A DNA stretch of 64,000 nt, taken from Autumnicola patrickiae. GTDB lineage: Bacteria > Bacteroidota > Bacteroidia > Flavobacteriales > Flavobacteriaceae. The stretch lies in NCBI RefSeq assembly GCF_031846525.1, contig NZ_JAVRHM010000006.1, forward strand, positions 1 to 64,000. The letters are read 5' to 3'. The notes below the pieces were generated by a model. That model was not told the origin of the DNA. It saw nothing but the letters and a program-made list of their open reading frames with translations, and did not search any database. The translations under genes and the position numbers were made by a program. The first letter of the stretch is position 1. Each line of letters begins with the position of its first letter. Of the stretch, positions 42,650 to 51,179 are shown one piece after another.

Positions 42650-43366
42650 TTATTTTTTAGTGCAAACAACCTGATTACCAAATTGCAAGTTCACTTTTCT
42701 GTAGGTATTTAACTTATCGTCCTTAAGAGCTTTCTTGTAAAAAGCTTTAAAGTTGTTGAACTTTAATTCTATATGCTCTGCCTTGCCGAAATACACCATA
42801 AAATCCAGCTTTCTCATTTCCAGCTCAAATTTCCCGGTGCTCAGGCGGTTTATTCCTGTTATATGTTGGGTTAAAAATTCATCATTTTTAATATAATCCA
42901 AAAGCGGATAAGCCTCTACCACATTCCCGCCGTCAAAGCCAAACATTAGCGGCACCCTTGCGGAATAATATGGCGAAAGCGGCATTAACTCCCCGTTTTT
43001 ATCCAGGTAAAAAGAGGAATTTCCCATTACCCTACCAATAGGTTTACGCTGACTGATTTTCGCCTGAAGCTTCCCGTCGAGGGTTAAATAAACTTCAGCA
43101 TTTTCAATCATATCGTGGTTATTCAAAAGTGTTTCTACCCTATTCAAATCTAAAGTTTCTTTGTCCATGTTTGGAACGGCCACTTTATTTTGTATCAACA
43201 ATTTATTAACCGCTTCCTCAGTCACATACAGGTTTTCATCGGCCGTAAACCGAACAGCTACTTCATTGATTTTACGTGCTTTCTGCCTTTTTTCAGCAAA
43301 ACCAAAAAGGAAGGCTACGAGACCAATCAGTAAAATCGCTTTTATATATCCTAAACCTGATTTCAT
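42650..43366 (-). CDS. ftsQ: Cell division protein FtsQ/DivIB
   Basis: 238 residues, bitopic: short cytoplasmic N-terminus, one helix (AILLIGLVAFLFGFA), a basic juxtamembrane stretch, then a POTRA-like region (FTADENLYVTEEAVNKLL) and the beta domain (MIENAEVYLTLDGKLQAKISQRKPIGRV in the family). It sits between murC (4-bp overlap) and ftsA, the position expected for FtsQ in dcw clusters. It links septal wall synthases with FtsL/B. Confidence 0.88.
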   Translation of the reverse strand: MKSGLGYIKAILLIGLVAFLFGFAEKRQKARKINEVAVRFTADENLYVTEEAVNKLLIQNKVAVPNMDKETLDLNRVETLLNNHDMIENAEVYLTLDGKLQAKISQRKPIGRVMGNSSFYLDKNGELMPLSPYYSARVPLMFGFDGGNVVEAYPLLDYIKNDEFLTQHITGINRLSTGKFELEMRKLDFMVYFGKAEHIELKFNNFKAFYKKALKDDKLNTYRKVNLQFGNQVVCTKK

Positions 43367-44709
43367 TGCAGCGCTAATTTTACTTTTTCTACTTCCTCTC
43401 CAATGTCTCCGGCGCCCATCAAAACAACCACTTCAGCGTTTGCGCCTTTTATTTTTTCTGAAATGTTTTCCTTCTGAATAAGCTCTTTATTCTCATTATT
43501 AATTTTGTCCAGAAGCCATGCTGAAGTAATTCCTTCTACCGGAAGTTCCCGTGCCGGATAAATATCCAACAACATTACCTGATCAAATTTGCTGAGGCTT
43601 TCAGCAAAGTCATCTGCGAAGTCCTTTGTCCTGCTGAATAAATGCGGCTGAAAAACAGCCAGAACTTTCTTTCCTGCATGCATTTCCCGAACAGCTTGAT
43701 AAACCGCTGAAATTTCTGCAGGATGATGTGCATAATCATCTATAAGAACAAGATTTTCAGATTTAATTTTATAGGAAAATCTTCGTTTCACTCCTTTAAA
43801 ACTATACAAAGCCCCGGCAAGCTGATTCGTGGGGGAACCGTATTCTATCGCCATCGCCAGGGCTGTTATAGCATTTAGCAAATTGTGTTTGCCGGGTAGA
43901 AAAAACTGTAAATTTTTTATCGTCTCTTTCGGAGTTTTTAAATCGAAGTTATAGGCTCCGTTTTTTATTTCAATATTTATCGCTGAAAAATCAGCATTAT
44001 CGTCTATTCCAATTGTTGTGCCTTCCAAAGGCAGTCCATTCCGCACAAATAACCTGCCATTGGCAGGAACCAGGGCAGCAAATTTTCTAAAGGTGGCCTG
44101 TAATTGCTCATTTTCGCCATAGATATCCAAATGATCTGCATCCATAGAAGTAATTGCAGCAATATTTGGCGATAATTGTAAAAATGAACGATCAAATTCA
44201 TCTGCTTCAGCAACAATTACTTCGTCGCCCTGCATAATGAGGTTACTTTGGATATCTTCACTAATTCCGCCGAGAAAAGCTGTTACTTTTGCACCGGTTT
44301 CCTTCAAAATATGCGCTAAAATAGCCGTTGTAGTCGTTTTTCCATGTGTACCGGCGACTGCAAGTGTCAATTTCTTCTGCGTTACCATTCCCAGCACCAC
44401 TGCTCGCTTTTTCAGATTATAATTATTGGCTTCGAAGTATTTATACTGATCATGTCCTGTGGGAATGGCCGGAGTATAAACGACAAGCGAATTTTTGTCT
44501 GAAATAATGGCATCCGGAATTTGCCCAATATCGTCCTTATAAATAACCACAATCCCTTCTTCCTCCAGCTTTTTTGTGAGCGGAGTAGGAGTTTTATCGT
44601 AACCGGAAACATACTTCCCCTTTGCTTTGAAATATCGCGCAAGGGCACTCATCCCGATTCCACCGATCCCGATAAAATAAAAGTTTTGTATGTTATTGAT
44701 ATCGTTCAA
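43363..44709 (-). CDS. murC: UDP-N-acetylmuramate-L-alanine ligase
   Basis: A 448-residue Mur ligase adding L-Ala to UDP-MurNAc. N-terminal FIGIGGIGMSALARYF (UDP-binding), ATP loop GTHGKTTTTAILAHIL (shown in pieces: GTHGKTTTT), and the C-terminal domain FQPHLFSRTKDF / GAGDIGEEVEK. Order murG-murC-ftsQ is conserved in Bacteroidota. Start codon 12 bp after murG's stop. Confidence 0.96.
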   Translation of the reverse strand: MNDINNIQNFYFIGIGGIGMSALARYFKAKGKYVSGYDKTPTPLTKKLEEEGIVVIYKDDIGQIPDAIISDKNSLVVYTPAIPTGHDQYKYFEANNYNLKKRAVVLGMVTQKKLTLAVAGTHGKTTTTAILAHILKETGAKVTAFLGGISEDIQSNLIMQGDEVIVAEADEFDRSFLQLSPNIAAITSMDADHLDIYGENEQLQATFRKFAALVPANGRLFVRNGLPLEGTTIGIDDNADFSAINIEIKNGAYNFDLKTPKETIKNLQFFLPGKHNLLNAITALAMAIEYGSPTNQLAGALYSFKGVKRRFSYKIKSENLVLIDDYAHHPAEISAVYQAVREMHAGKKVLAVFQPHLFSRTKDFADDFAESLSKFDQVMLLDIYPARELPVEGITSAWLLDKINNENKELIQKENISEKIKGANAEVVVLMGAGDIGEEVEKVKLALQ

Positions 44710-44721
44710 ATTTCGCTATTT

Positions 44722-45840
44722 CTAATTCTCTATTTTATTTATCAGCTTTTCCACCTCATCTACAATATTTGCTGTAGCATTTGGCAGCGCCATTTTTTTA
44801 ATATTCTCTCCCAATTCCTTTTGTTTTGCTTCGGAATTCACCAAATCGAAAAAAGTTTTTTCAAATTTTTCTTCCAGTTCAGCTTCAGTTAAAGTAAGTG
44901 CTGCATTATTTTCTGTAAGCGCCATCGCGTTTTTTGTCTGATGATCTTCAGCAACGTTTGGCGACGGAATAAACAGTACAGGTTTCCCTACAATACTTAA
45001 TTCTGAAACGCTTCCTGCTCCTGCGCGGGAAATAATAACATCTGCCGCGGCATAAGCCCGGTCCATCCGGTTAAGAAATTCATAGGTCTGCACCAGGTCG
45101 CTGTTATGCTTCCGGTATTCATCATAATATAATTTTCCTGTCTGCCAGATAAGCTGAATGTTTTCTTTTTCAAATTTCGGAACCCAGGTTTCTATTAACT
45201 GGTTTATTCTCCTTGCACCTAAACTTCCGCCAATTACCAACACAGTTTTCTTCTTCTTGTCCAGATGGAAAAAACGCTGTGCTTCTTCCCTCTTTTCAGA
45301 AACTTTTAAAAGATCCAGCCTCACAGGATTCCCTGTAATTACAGTTTTTTCAGCAGGAAAGAACCGCTTTACTTCCTCGTAAGCCGCACAAATTACATTG
45401 GCTTGTTTTGACAAAATCCTGTTGGTTATTCCCGGATAAGAATTCTGCTCCTGGAGCAAAGTCGGAATTTTGTTGGAAACCGCCACCCGAAGCAATGGCC
45501 CACTGGCAAAACCGCCTGTCCCTATTACCACATCGGGATTAAACCTTCTTACAATTTTCCGGCTCTTGCTCAAACTACTGTATAGCTTAAATGGAAACAT
45601 CAGGTTCTTCAGGGAAATTTTCCTCTCAATTCCGCTGATCCACAAACCTTCAATATCATAACCTGCCTGCGGAACTTTTTCCATTTCCATACGATCTTTA
45701 GCTCCTACAAAGATAATTTCGGAATTGGGGTAACGTCTGCGAATTTCATCGGCAATAGCGATGGCCGGGTAGATATGTCCACCGGTCCCTCCTCCTGATA
45801 ATATGACACGCAAGTTCTCTTTCACTTTAGATCGCTTCAC
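44722..45840 (-). CDS. murG: UDP-GlcNAc:undecaprenyl-PP-MurNAc-pentapeptide GlcNAc transferase
   Basis: A 372-residue GT28 glycosyltransferase making lipid II from lipid I at the inner face of the membrane. The donor loop is LSGGGTGGHIYPAIAIADE (near residues 14-32), the second G-loop GTGGFASGPLL, and the C-terminal UDP site ISRAGAGSVSELSIVGKPVLFIPSP (in pieces). Its start overlaps the end of ftsW by 14 bp, so translation is coupled. Confidence 0.96.
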   Translation of the reverse strand: MKRSKVKENLRVILSGGGTGGHIYPAIAIADEIRRRYPNSEIIFVGAKDRMEMEKVPQAGYDIEGLWISGIERKISLKNLMFPFKLYSSLSKSRKIVRRFNPDVVIGTGGFASGPLLRVAVSNKIPTLLQEQNSYPGITNRILSKQANVICAAYEEVKRFFPAEKTVITGNPVRLDLLKVSEKREEAQRFFHLDKKKKTVLVIGGSLGARRINQLIETWVPKFEKENIQLIWQTGKLYYDEYRKHNSDLVQTYEFLNRMDRAYAAADVIISRAGAGSVSELSIVGKPVLFIPSPNVAEDHQTKNAMALTENNAALTLTEAELEEKFEKTFFDLVNSEAKQKELGENIKKMALPNATANIVDEVEKLINKIEN

Positions 45841-47029
45841 TTAATATATCTAACGGATTTTCATCATCAGTCTCCTGAGATTCCGCTTCTTTAATTTCTT
45901 CTCTCTTTGCACTAACACTAAGAATAATTCCCAGCGCCATGCAAGTCATCCAGATGGACGTTCCACCGCTACTTATTAGCGGCAGTGTTTGCCCCGTTAC
46001 CGGAAATAATTCCACTGCTACAGCCATATTTACCAGCGCCTGGAATACAATGGGAATTCCCACCCCCATTACCAGCAGTTTTCCAAAAACTGTATTCGCT
46101 TTAGTAGCGACAATTACAATTCTGAAAAGCAGCATTAGATATGCCAGCATAACTCCAAAAGCCCCTATCAGCCCCATTTCTTCAACGATTATTGCATAGA
46201 TAAAATCTGAAGAAGATTGCGGTAAAAAATTCCTTTGTACAGATTTTCCAATTCCAGTACCTGTGATCCCCCCTCTTGCAATGGCAATTTTCGCTTTCTC
46301 GATCTGATAATCTGCTTCAGTATCGCCATCGTTTGTAAAACTATCTATCCGGCTTGCCCAGGTATCCACCCTGCTAGGCAGTACTCCCGGAAAAGCTTTT
46401 GCTGTAAGCACGAAAATTGCCAAAAAAACGAGTCCGACTCCCACAATGGCAGCAAGATATTTTAAAGGATATCCACCCAGGAACATTAAAACCAGCGTCA
46501 TTGCAAAAATTAATGCTGCAGTAGAAAAGTTAGCCGGGAGAATAAGCGTTAGAATCAGAAAAACCGGCAGCCACAAAGGCAAAATAGTCTCCTTGAAAGT
46601 GACCGTTCTTTCTGTAATTTTAGATAAATACCGCGCCACATAAACCATAAGCACTACTGAAGCCAAAGTAGATGACTGAAAGGAAACACCTAAAACAGGG
46701 ATTTGTATCCATCTACTGGCATAAGCACCCCCAATAAAAGTGCCTTGTGCTACGGTATATATAAGCAAAACTATAATAACGGGCAGCATTAAAATCGAGA
46801 GTCCGCGAAAATAAGTATACGGAATACGATGCACCGCAAAGAGCAAACAAAATCCCAGCAGCAGATGAAAGAAATGCACCACAAGATAATTGAAGGTGCT
46901 TCCATCTCCATGAAGATAAGCAAGATTACTACTGGCGCTATAAACCGGCAGGAACGAAAAAATTGCCAACAGCCCCGCGGTAGCCCAGATAACCTTGTCT
47001 CCTTTAAGATTTGAAAAAATACTGCTCAT
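45827..47029 (-). CDS. ftsW: Septal peptidoglycan glycosyltransferase FtsW (SEDS)
   Basis: 400 residues with about ten membrane helices, a SEDS-family glycan polymerase working with the septal PBP. Landmarks: SSRWIQIP-like YASRWIQIPVLG, TDFIFAI-like SSDFIYAIIVEEMG, and LPLISSGGTSIW near the end. A soluble C-terminal tail of Glu/Ser residues follows (EIKEAESQETDDENPL). A 60-bp gap with a palindrome separates it from murD; murG overlaps its end. Confidence 0.95.
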   Translation of the reverse strand: MSSIFSNLKGDKVIWATAGLLAIFSFLPVYSASSNLAYLHGDGSTFNYLVVHFFHLLLGFCLLFAVHRIPYTYFRGLSILMLPVIIVLLIYTVAQGTFIGGAYASRWIQIPVLGVSFQSSTLASVVLMVYVARYLSKITERTVTFKETILPLWLPVFLILTLILPANFSTAALIFAMTLVLMFLGGYPLKYLAAIVGVGLVFLAIFVLTAKAFPGVLPSRVDTWASRIDSFTNDGDTEADYQIEKAKIAIARGGITGTGIGKSVQRNFLPQSSSDFIYAIIVEEMGLIGAFGVMLAYLMLLFRIVIVATKANTVFGKLLVMGVGIPIVFQALVNMAVAVELFPVTGQTLPLISSGGTSIWMTCMALGIILSVSAKREEIKEAESQETDDENPLDILSEAI

Positions 47030-47050
47030 TTGTTACTTAACTCTTGTTCC

Positions 47051-47083
47051 AGACCTCACAGATTTTGAAAACCTGTGAGGTCT
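47051..47083. repeat. Perfect 11-bp-arm palindrome between murD and ftsW
   Basis: AGACCTCACAG (47051-47061) and CTGTGAGGTCT (47073-47083) around an 11-nt centre containing TTTTGAAAA. The lack of a T-run on the minus strand argues against a simple terminator. It resembles a dispersed palindrome I remember from Bacteroidota genomes (AACCTG...CAGG type), but that is recollection only. Confidence 0.7.
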
Positions 47084-47093
47084 TATCAACACT

Positions 47094-48434
47094 CTATAAA
47101 TTTCTCACCGCTTCTTTAAACTGGCGTCCCCTGTCTTCATAGTTTTCAAAAAGATCAAAACTTGCACATGCCGGTGAAAGCAAAACGCTTTCGTTTTTTT
47201 CTGCAATTTTGTAGGCGATCTTAACTGCTTCGTCCATAGATTGTGTTTCCACAATGGTATCCACGCAGTTTCCAAATGCCGCCATAATCTTGGCATTGTC
47301 TACACCAAGGCAGATAATGGCTTTTACTTTTTCGTTTACCAAAGGCAGCAAATCGCTGTAAACATTGCCTTTGTCTACCCCTCCAACAATCCAAACTGTC
47401 TCGGTTTCCATACTTTCCAAAGCATAAAAGGTTGCATTGATGTTGGTAGCTTTAGAATCGTTGATGTACATTACATTATTGATCTTAAGCACCTTTTCCA
47501 GGCGATGTTCCACACCCTGGAAATTCTCCATACTTTCCCGAATAGTTTGTTTCCTGATTCGTAAAAGTTGAGCAACCGTTGAGGCCGCCATCGCATTCTT
47601 TGTGTTGTGCTTGCCCTGAAGGCTAAGATCTGTTGTTGGCATATTAAACTGGGTGTTATTAATTTTTACTATTATTTCATCATTCTCCAAAAAAGCACCA
47701 TTTTCAAACTTTTTCTCGAGGGAAAAAGGTAGTTTTTGTGCTTTAATAGGGTTTTTCTTGAGCCACTTCATGATATTTTCATCATCTGCATCGTAAATGA
47801 AGTAATCTGCTTCTGTTTGATTCTTTGTTATTCTAAACTTGGATTCTATATAATTATCCAGACTGTATTCATATCGATCTAAATGATCTGCAGTTATATT
47901 CGTTAAAACGGCAATTTTCGGCCTGAAGTTGAGGATTCCATCCAATTGAAAACTACTCAGCTCCAGCACATACCAGTCAAACTCATTCTCCGCAACCTGT
48001 TTAGCAAAACTATCTCCTACATTCCCGGCCATCCCTGCGGAAATATTTCCGCTTTTAAGGATATGGTGGACAAATTTTGTAGTGGTTGTTTTTCCGTTGC
48101 TTCCTGTAATACCAATTACTTCTGCGGAAGTAAATTCTGAAGCAAATTCAATTTCAGAGATCACAGGAACACCTTTGCCCTTCAGTTTTAAAACCAATGG
48201 AGCATTATCAGGTATGCCCGGACTCTTCATCACTACTGAAGCTGTGAGAATCCTTTCTTCAGAATGAGTATTCTCCTCCCAATCGATTTCATGATGTTCA
48301 AGAACTTCCCTGTACTTATCTTTTATCTTTCCCTTATCAGAAACAAAAACTTCAAAGCCCTCCTTTTTGGCCAATATTGCTATGCCTACCCCACTTTCGC
48401 CTCCTCCCAGGATTGCAATGCTCTTTCTATCCAT
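47094..48434 (-). CDS. murD: UDP-N-acetylmuramoylalanine-D-glutamate ligase
   Basis: A 446-residue Mur ligase adding D-Glu. N-terminal GGGESGVGIAILAKK, ATP loop GSNGKTTTTKF, the carbamylated-lysine region, NFRPKIAVLTNITADHLDRY (in pieces NFRPKIAVL and NITADHLDRY), and the C-terminal substrate motif LSPACASFDLFENYEDRG. The gene begins 1 bp after mraY's stop. Its downstream neighbour ftsW follows after the palindromic gap. Confidence 0.96.
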   Translation of the reverse strand: MDRKSIAILGGGESGVGIAILAKKEGFEVFVSDKGKIKDKYREVLEHHEIDWEENTHSEERILTASVVMKSPGIPDNAPLVLKLKGKGVPVISEIEFASEFTSAEVIGITGSNGKTTTTKFVHHILKSGNISAGMAGNVGDSFAKQVAENEFDWYVLELSSFQLDGILNFRPKIAVLTNITADHLDRYEYSLDNYIESKFRITKNQTEADYFIYDADDENIMKWLKKNPIKAQKLPFSLEKKFENGAFLENDEIIVKINNTQFNMPTTDLSLQGKHNTKNAMAASTVAQLLRIRKQTIRESMENFQGVEHRLEKVLKINNVMYINDSKATNINATFYALESMETETVWIVGGVDKGNVYSDLLPLVNEKVKAIICLGVDNAKIMAAFGNCVDTIVETQSMDEAVKIAYKIAEKNESVLLSPACASFDLFENYEDRGRQFKEAVRNL

Positions 48435-48435
48435 A

Positions 48436-49668
48436 TTATCTCACTTTCAGGGTAACTACTGTTACAATCGCCAGGAAAATCCCAACGATCCAGAATCGGA
48501 CTACAATTTTGCTTTCATGATGCCCTTTCTTCTGATAATGATGATGCAGAGGGGACATCAGGAATATTCTGCGGCCTTGTCCGTATTTTTGTTTGGTGTA
48601 CTTAAACCATCCTACCTGCATTACTACAGACAAATTCTCCATCAGGAAAATTCCGCAGAGAATAGGAATGAGTAATTCTTTTCTGGTCGCTATAGCTAAA
48701 ACGGCAATTATCCCCCCAATGGTAAGGCTGCCGGTATCTCCCATAAAAACCTGTGCCGGATAAGTGTTGTACCATAAAAAACCGACTAAAGCACCCGCCA
48801 TTGCCGTTATATAAATTGTCATTTCTCCAGAGCGCGGGATATACATGATATTCAGATAATCTGAAAAAATGATATTTCCCGAAACCCACGCAAAAATCCC
48901 CAGCGTGAGGACAATAATTGCTGAAGAACCTGCAGCGAGTCCATCTACACCATCGGTAAGATTGGCTCCATTGGAAACTGCGGTTACAATGAAGATCACA
49001 ATCGGAATAAAGATTAACCAGGCATATTTTGAATAATCCGGATTGATCCAGGTGATTAAACTTGCATAATCAAATTCATTATTCTTAACAAAAGGAATTG
49101 TAGTTGTGGTAGTTTTTTGTTCCGGCCCCATTTCCCTAAGTTCTCCTGCTTCCAAAAGTTCCTGATTTGGCACTACAGAATTTGCCTCTTCCTTTACCGT
49201 AATGCCGGGATGAAAATACATAGTACCGCCAACAATTAAACCCAATCCCACCTGGCCTATAACCTTGAAAACGCCCTTAAGACCTTCTTTATCCTTCTTA
49301 AAAGTTTTTATATAATCGTCCAGAAAACCTATAGCTCCCATCCAGAGCGTAGTCACGATTAGCAAAATGACATAAATATTCTCCAGCTTTGCAAAAAGGA
49401 GAACCGGAATAAGTGTGGCAATTATAATTATTAAACCACCCATTGTAGGAGTTCCTGCTTTTTCACTCTGCCCTTTGAGCCCAAGTTCACGCACACTTTC
49501 ACCTACTTGTTTAGCCAGCAGGTAATTAATTATCTTTTTACCATATATCGTAGAAATTGCCAAAGACAAAATAATAGCCATAGCAGATCTAAAGGAAATA
49601 TATCCAAACAACCCCGCTCCCGGAATTTGATATTCTGATCCTAAATATTCAAATAGATAGTATAACAT
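48436..49668 (-). CDS. mraY: Phospho-N-acetylmuramoyl-pentapeptide transferase
   Basis: 410 residues, about ten helices; makes lipid I from UDP-MurNAc-pentapeptide and undecaprenyl phosphate. Catalytic Asp pair is DD at 117-118 (IGFLDDYIK), then NLTDGVDGLAAG and the C-terminal HHHYQKKG motif. Residues about 152-212 form an extra segment with a Thr run (KTTTTTIPF) between helices, absent in the ~360-residue enteric enzyme and, as I recall, shared by Bacteroidota. It lies between murE (44 bp) and murD (1 bp). Confidence 0.96.
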   Translation of the reverse strand: MLYYLFEYLGSEYQIPGAGLFGYISFRSAMAIILSLAISTIYGKKIINYLLAKQVGESVRELGLKGQSEKAGTPTMGGLIIIIATLIPVLLFAKLENIYVILLIVTTLWMGAIGFLDDYIKTFKKDKEGLKGVFKVIGQVGLGLIVGGTMYFHPGITVKEEANSVVPNQELLEAGELREMGPEQKTTTTTIPFVKNNEFDYASLITWINPDYSKYAWLIFIPIVIFIVTAVSNGANLTDGVDGLAAGSSAIIVLTLGIFAWVSGNIIFSDYLNIMYIPRSGEMTIYITAMAGALVGFLWYNTYPAQVFMGDTGSLTIGGIIAVLAIATRKELLIPILCGIFLMENLSVVMQVGWFKYTKQKYGQGRRIFLMSPLHHHYQKKGHHESKIVVRFWIVGIFLAIVTVVTLKVR

Positions 49669-49712
49669 ACTTTATCTTTCAGATCTTTCCTTTTTAAGGA
49701 AAAAAGCTTCAG

Positions 49713-51179
49713 TTACTTATTCTGCTGTTTCAAAAATTCCTTTACAATCTGGAGATCATCAAAATCATGACGCTCCCCATTTACCTCCTGATAAGTCTCA
49801 TGTCCTTTACCAGCAATCAGGATAATATCATTCTTACCTGCCAACTGGCAGGCGGTTTTTATCGCCTGCTTCCTGTTGGTAATGGACATTGTTTTTTTAA
49901 AGTTTTGAGGCTGTACCCCGGCCTCTACATCTTCGATAATTTTTTCAGGATCCTCGGTTCTTGGATTGTCACTGGTAAAAATCACCTTTGTGCTTAGAGC
50001 TGAAGCAATATGCCCCATTTTTGGCCTTTTAGTTTTGTCCCTATCACCTCCACAACCAACTACAGTAATTAATTCCTCATTTTTTGTACGAATCGCATTT
50101 ATTGTTTCCAGCACATTTTTTAAAGCATCCGGCGTATGCGCATAATCTACGATGGCTGTAATTTGCTCATTATCGGAAACTACATACTGAAATCTTCCGC
50201 TTACAGAATTAAGTTCACTTATAATCTTCAGGCTTTCCATGGTTTCCAGCCCGAGTAATTCAGCTGTAGCATAAATCGCCAGCACGTTATATGCGTTAAA
50301 ATTCCCTATTAGCTTCGACCAAACCTCCTGCTCATTTATCTTCAACAATAAACCAGTAAACTGATTTTCCAGAATTTGCGCCTGATAATCTGCATATGAT
50401 TTAAGAGCATATGTATATTTTTTTGCCCTTGTATTCTGAAGCATCACCTCTCCATTCTTATCATCTACATTAGTAAGTGCAAACGAGGAGGCCGGCAATT
50501 CGTCAAAAAAACGTTTTTTAACATCACGGTATTCCGCAAAATCCTTGTGATAATCTAAATGATCATGAGAAAGATTGGTAAAAATCCCACCTGCAAATTC
50601 AAGGGCAGTTGTTCTATGCTGAGCTATTCCATGAGAACTCACTTCCATAAAGCAGAACTCCACACCTTCCTCATTCATCTCCTTCAAATAGGAGTTGATG
50701 GTAATAGAATCTGGAGTAGTTCGTATAGCTGAATATTCTTTATCAGCAACCATCACCCTCACTGTAGAAAGTAAACCGACTTTAAAACCTGCCTTTGTAA
50801 AGAGATTATAAAGCAGAGTTGCTATTGTCGTTTTTCCATTGGTCCCGGTTACCCCTACTAATTTTAATTTTTCTGAAGGATTTTCAAAGTAATTGGAGGA
50901 CATATAAGCCAGTGCCTTCTTGGAATCATCTACCTGAACATAGGTTACTCCGTTAATGATCTGCTCCGGTAACTCTTCGCAGATAACAACGAGCGCTCCC
51001 TTTTCTATGGCCTTTTGAATGTAATCGTGACCATCGGAAAGAGTACCCCTGATAGCAATAAAAACATCGTTAAGCTCCACCTTTCTCGAATCGAAATGGA
51101 GGTTATTAATGGTTACCCCGGTATTTCCAACCACGGCTTCCATTCTTACACGATATAGGATGTCTTTTAAAATGATCAA
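49713..51179 (-). CDS. murE: UDP-N-acetylmuramoyl-L-alanyl-D-glutamate-diaminopimelate ligase
   Basis: A 488-residue Mur ligase adding the third stem residue. ATP loop GTNGKTTIATLLYNLF (GTNGKTT at the start), the DHLDYH motif, and the diaminopimelate-recognition motif DNPRTEDP (DNPR) in the C-terminal third, which fits meso-DAP and not L-lysine. GKGHE closes the domain. Its start overlaps the PBP gene end by 4 bp. Confidence 0.95.
   Translation of the reverse strand: MIILKDILYRVRMEAVVGNTGVTINNLHFDSRKVELNDVFIAIRGTLSDGHDYIQKAIEKGALVVICEELPEQIINGVTYVQVDDSKKALAYMSSNYFENPSEKLKLVGVTGTNGKTTIATLLYNLFTKAGFKVGLLSTVRVMVADKEYSAIRTTPDSITINSYLKEMNEEGVEFCFMEVSSHGIAQHRTTALEFAGGIFTNLSHDHLDYHKDFAEYRDVKKRFFDELPASSFALTNVDDKNGEVMLQNTRAKKYTYALKSYADYQAQILENQFTGLLLKINEQEVWSKLIGNFNAYNVLAIYATAELLGLETMESLKIISELNSVSGRFQYVVSDNEQITAIVDYAHTPDALKNVLETINAIRTKNEELITVVGCGGDRDKTKRPKMGHIASALSTKVIFTSDNPRTEDPEKIIEDVEAGVQPQNFKKTMSITNRKQAIKTACQLAGKNDIILIAGKGHETYQEVNGERHDFDDLQIVKEFLKQQNK

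Noticed and set aside
47900..47925. Repeat-core match CGGCAATTTTCGGCCT in murD
   Set aside because: On the coding strand it encodes RPKIAV, a conserved Mur-ligase segment; similar coding matches in lgt, ftsW and mraY (AIFG, IIAV) are also explained by protein sequence.
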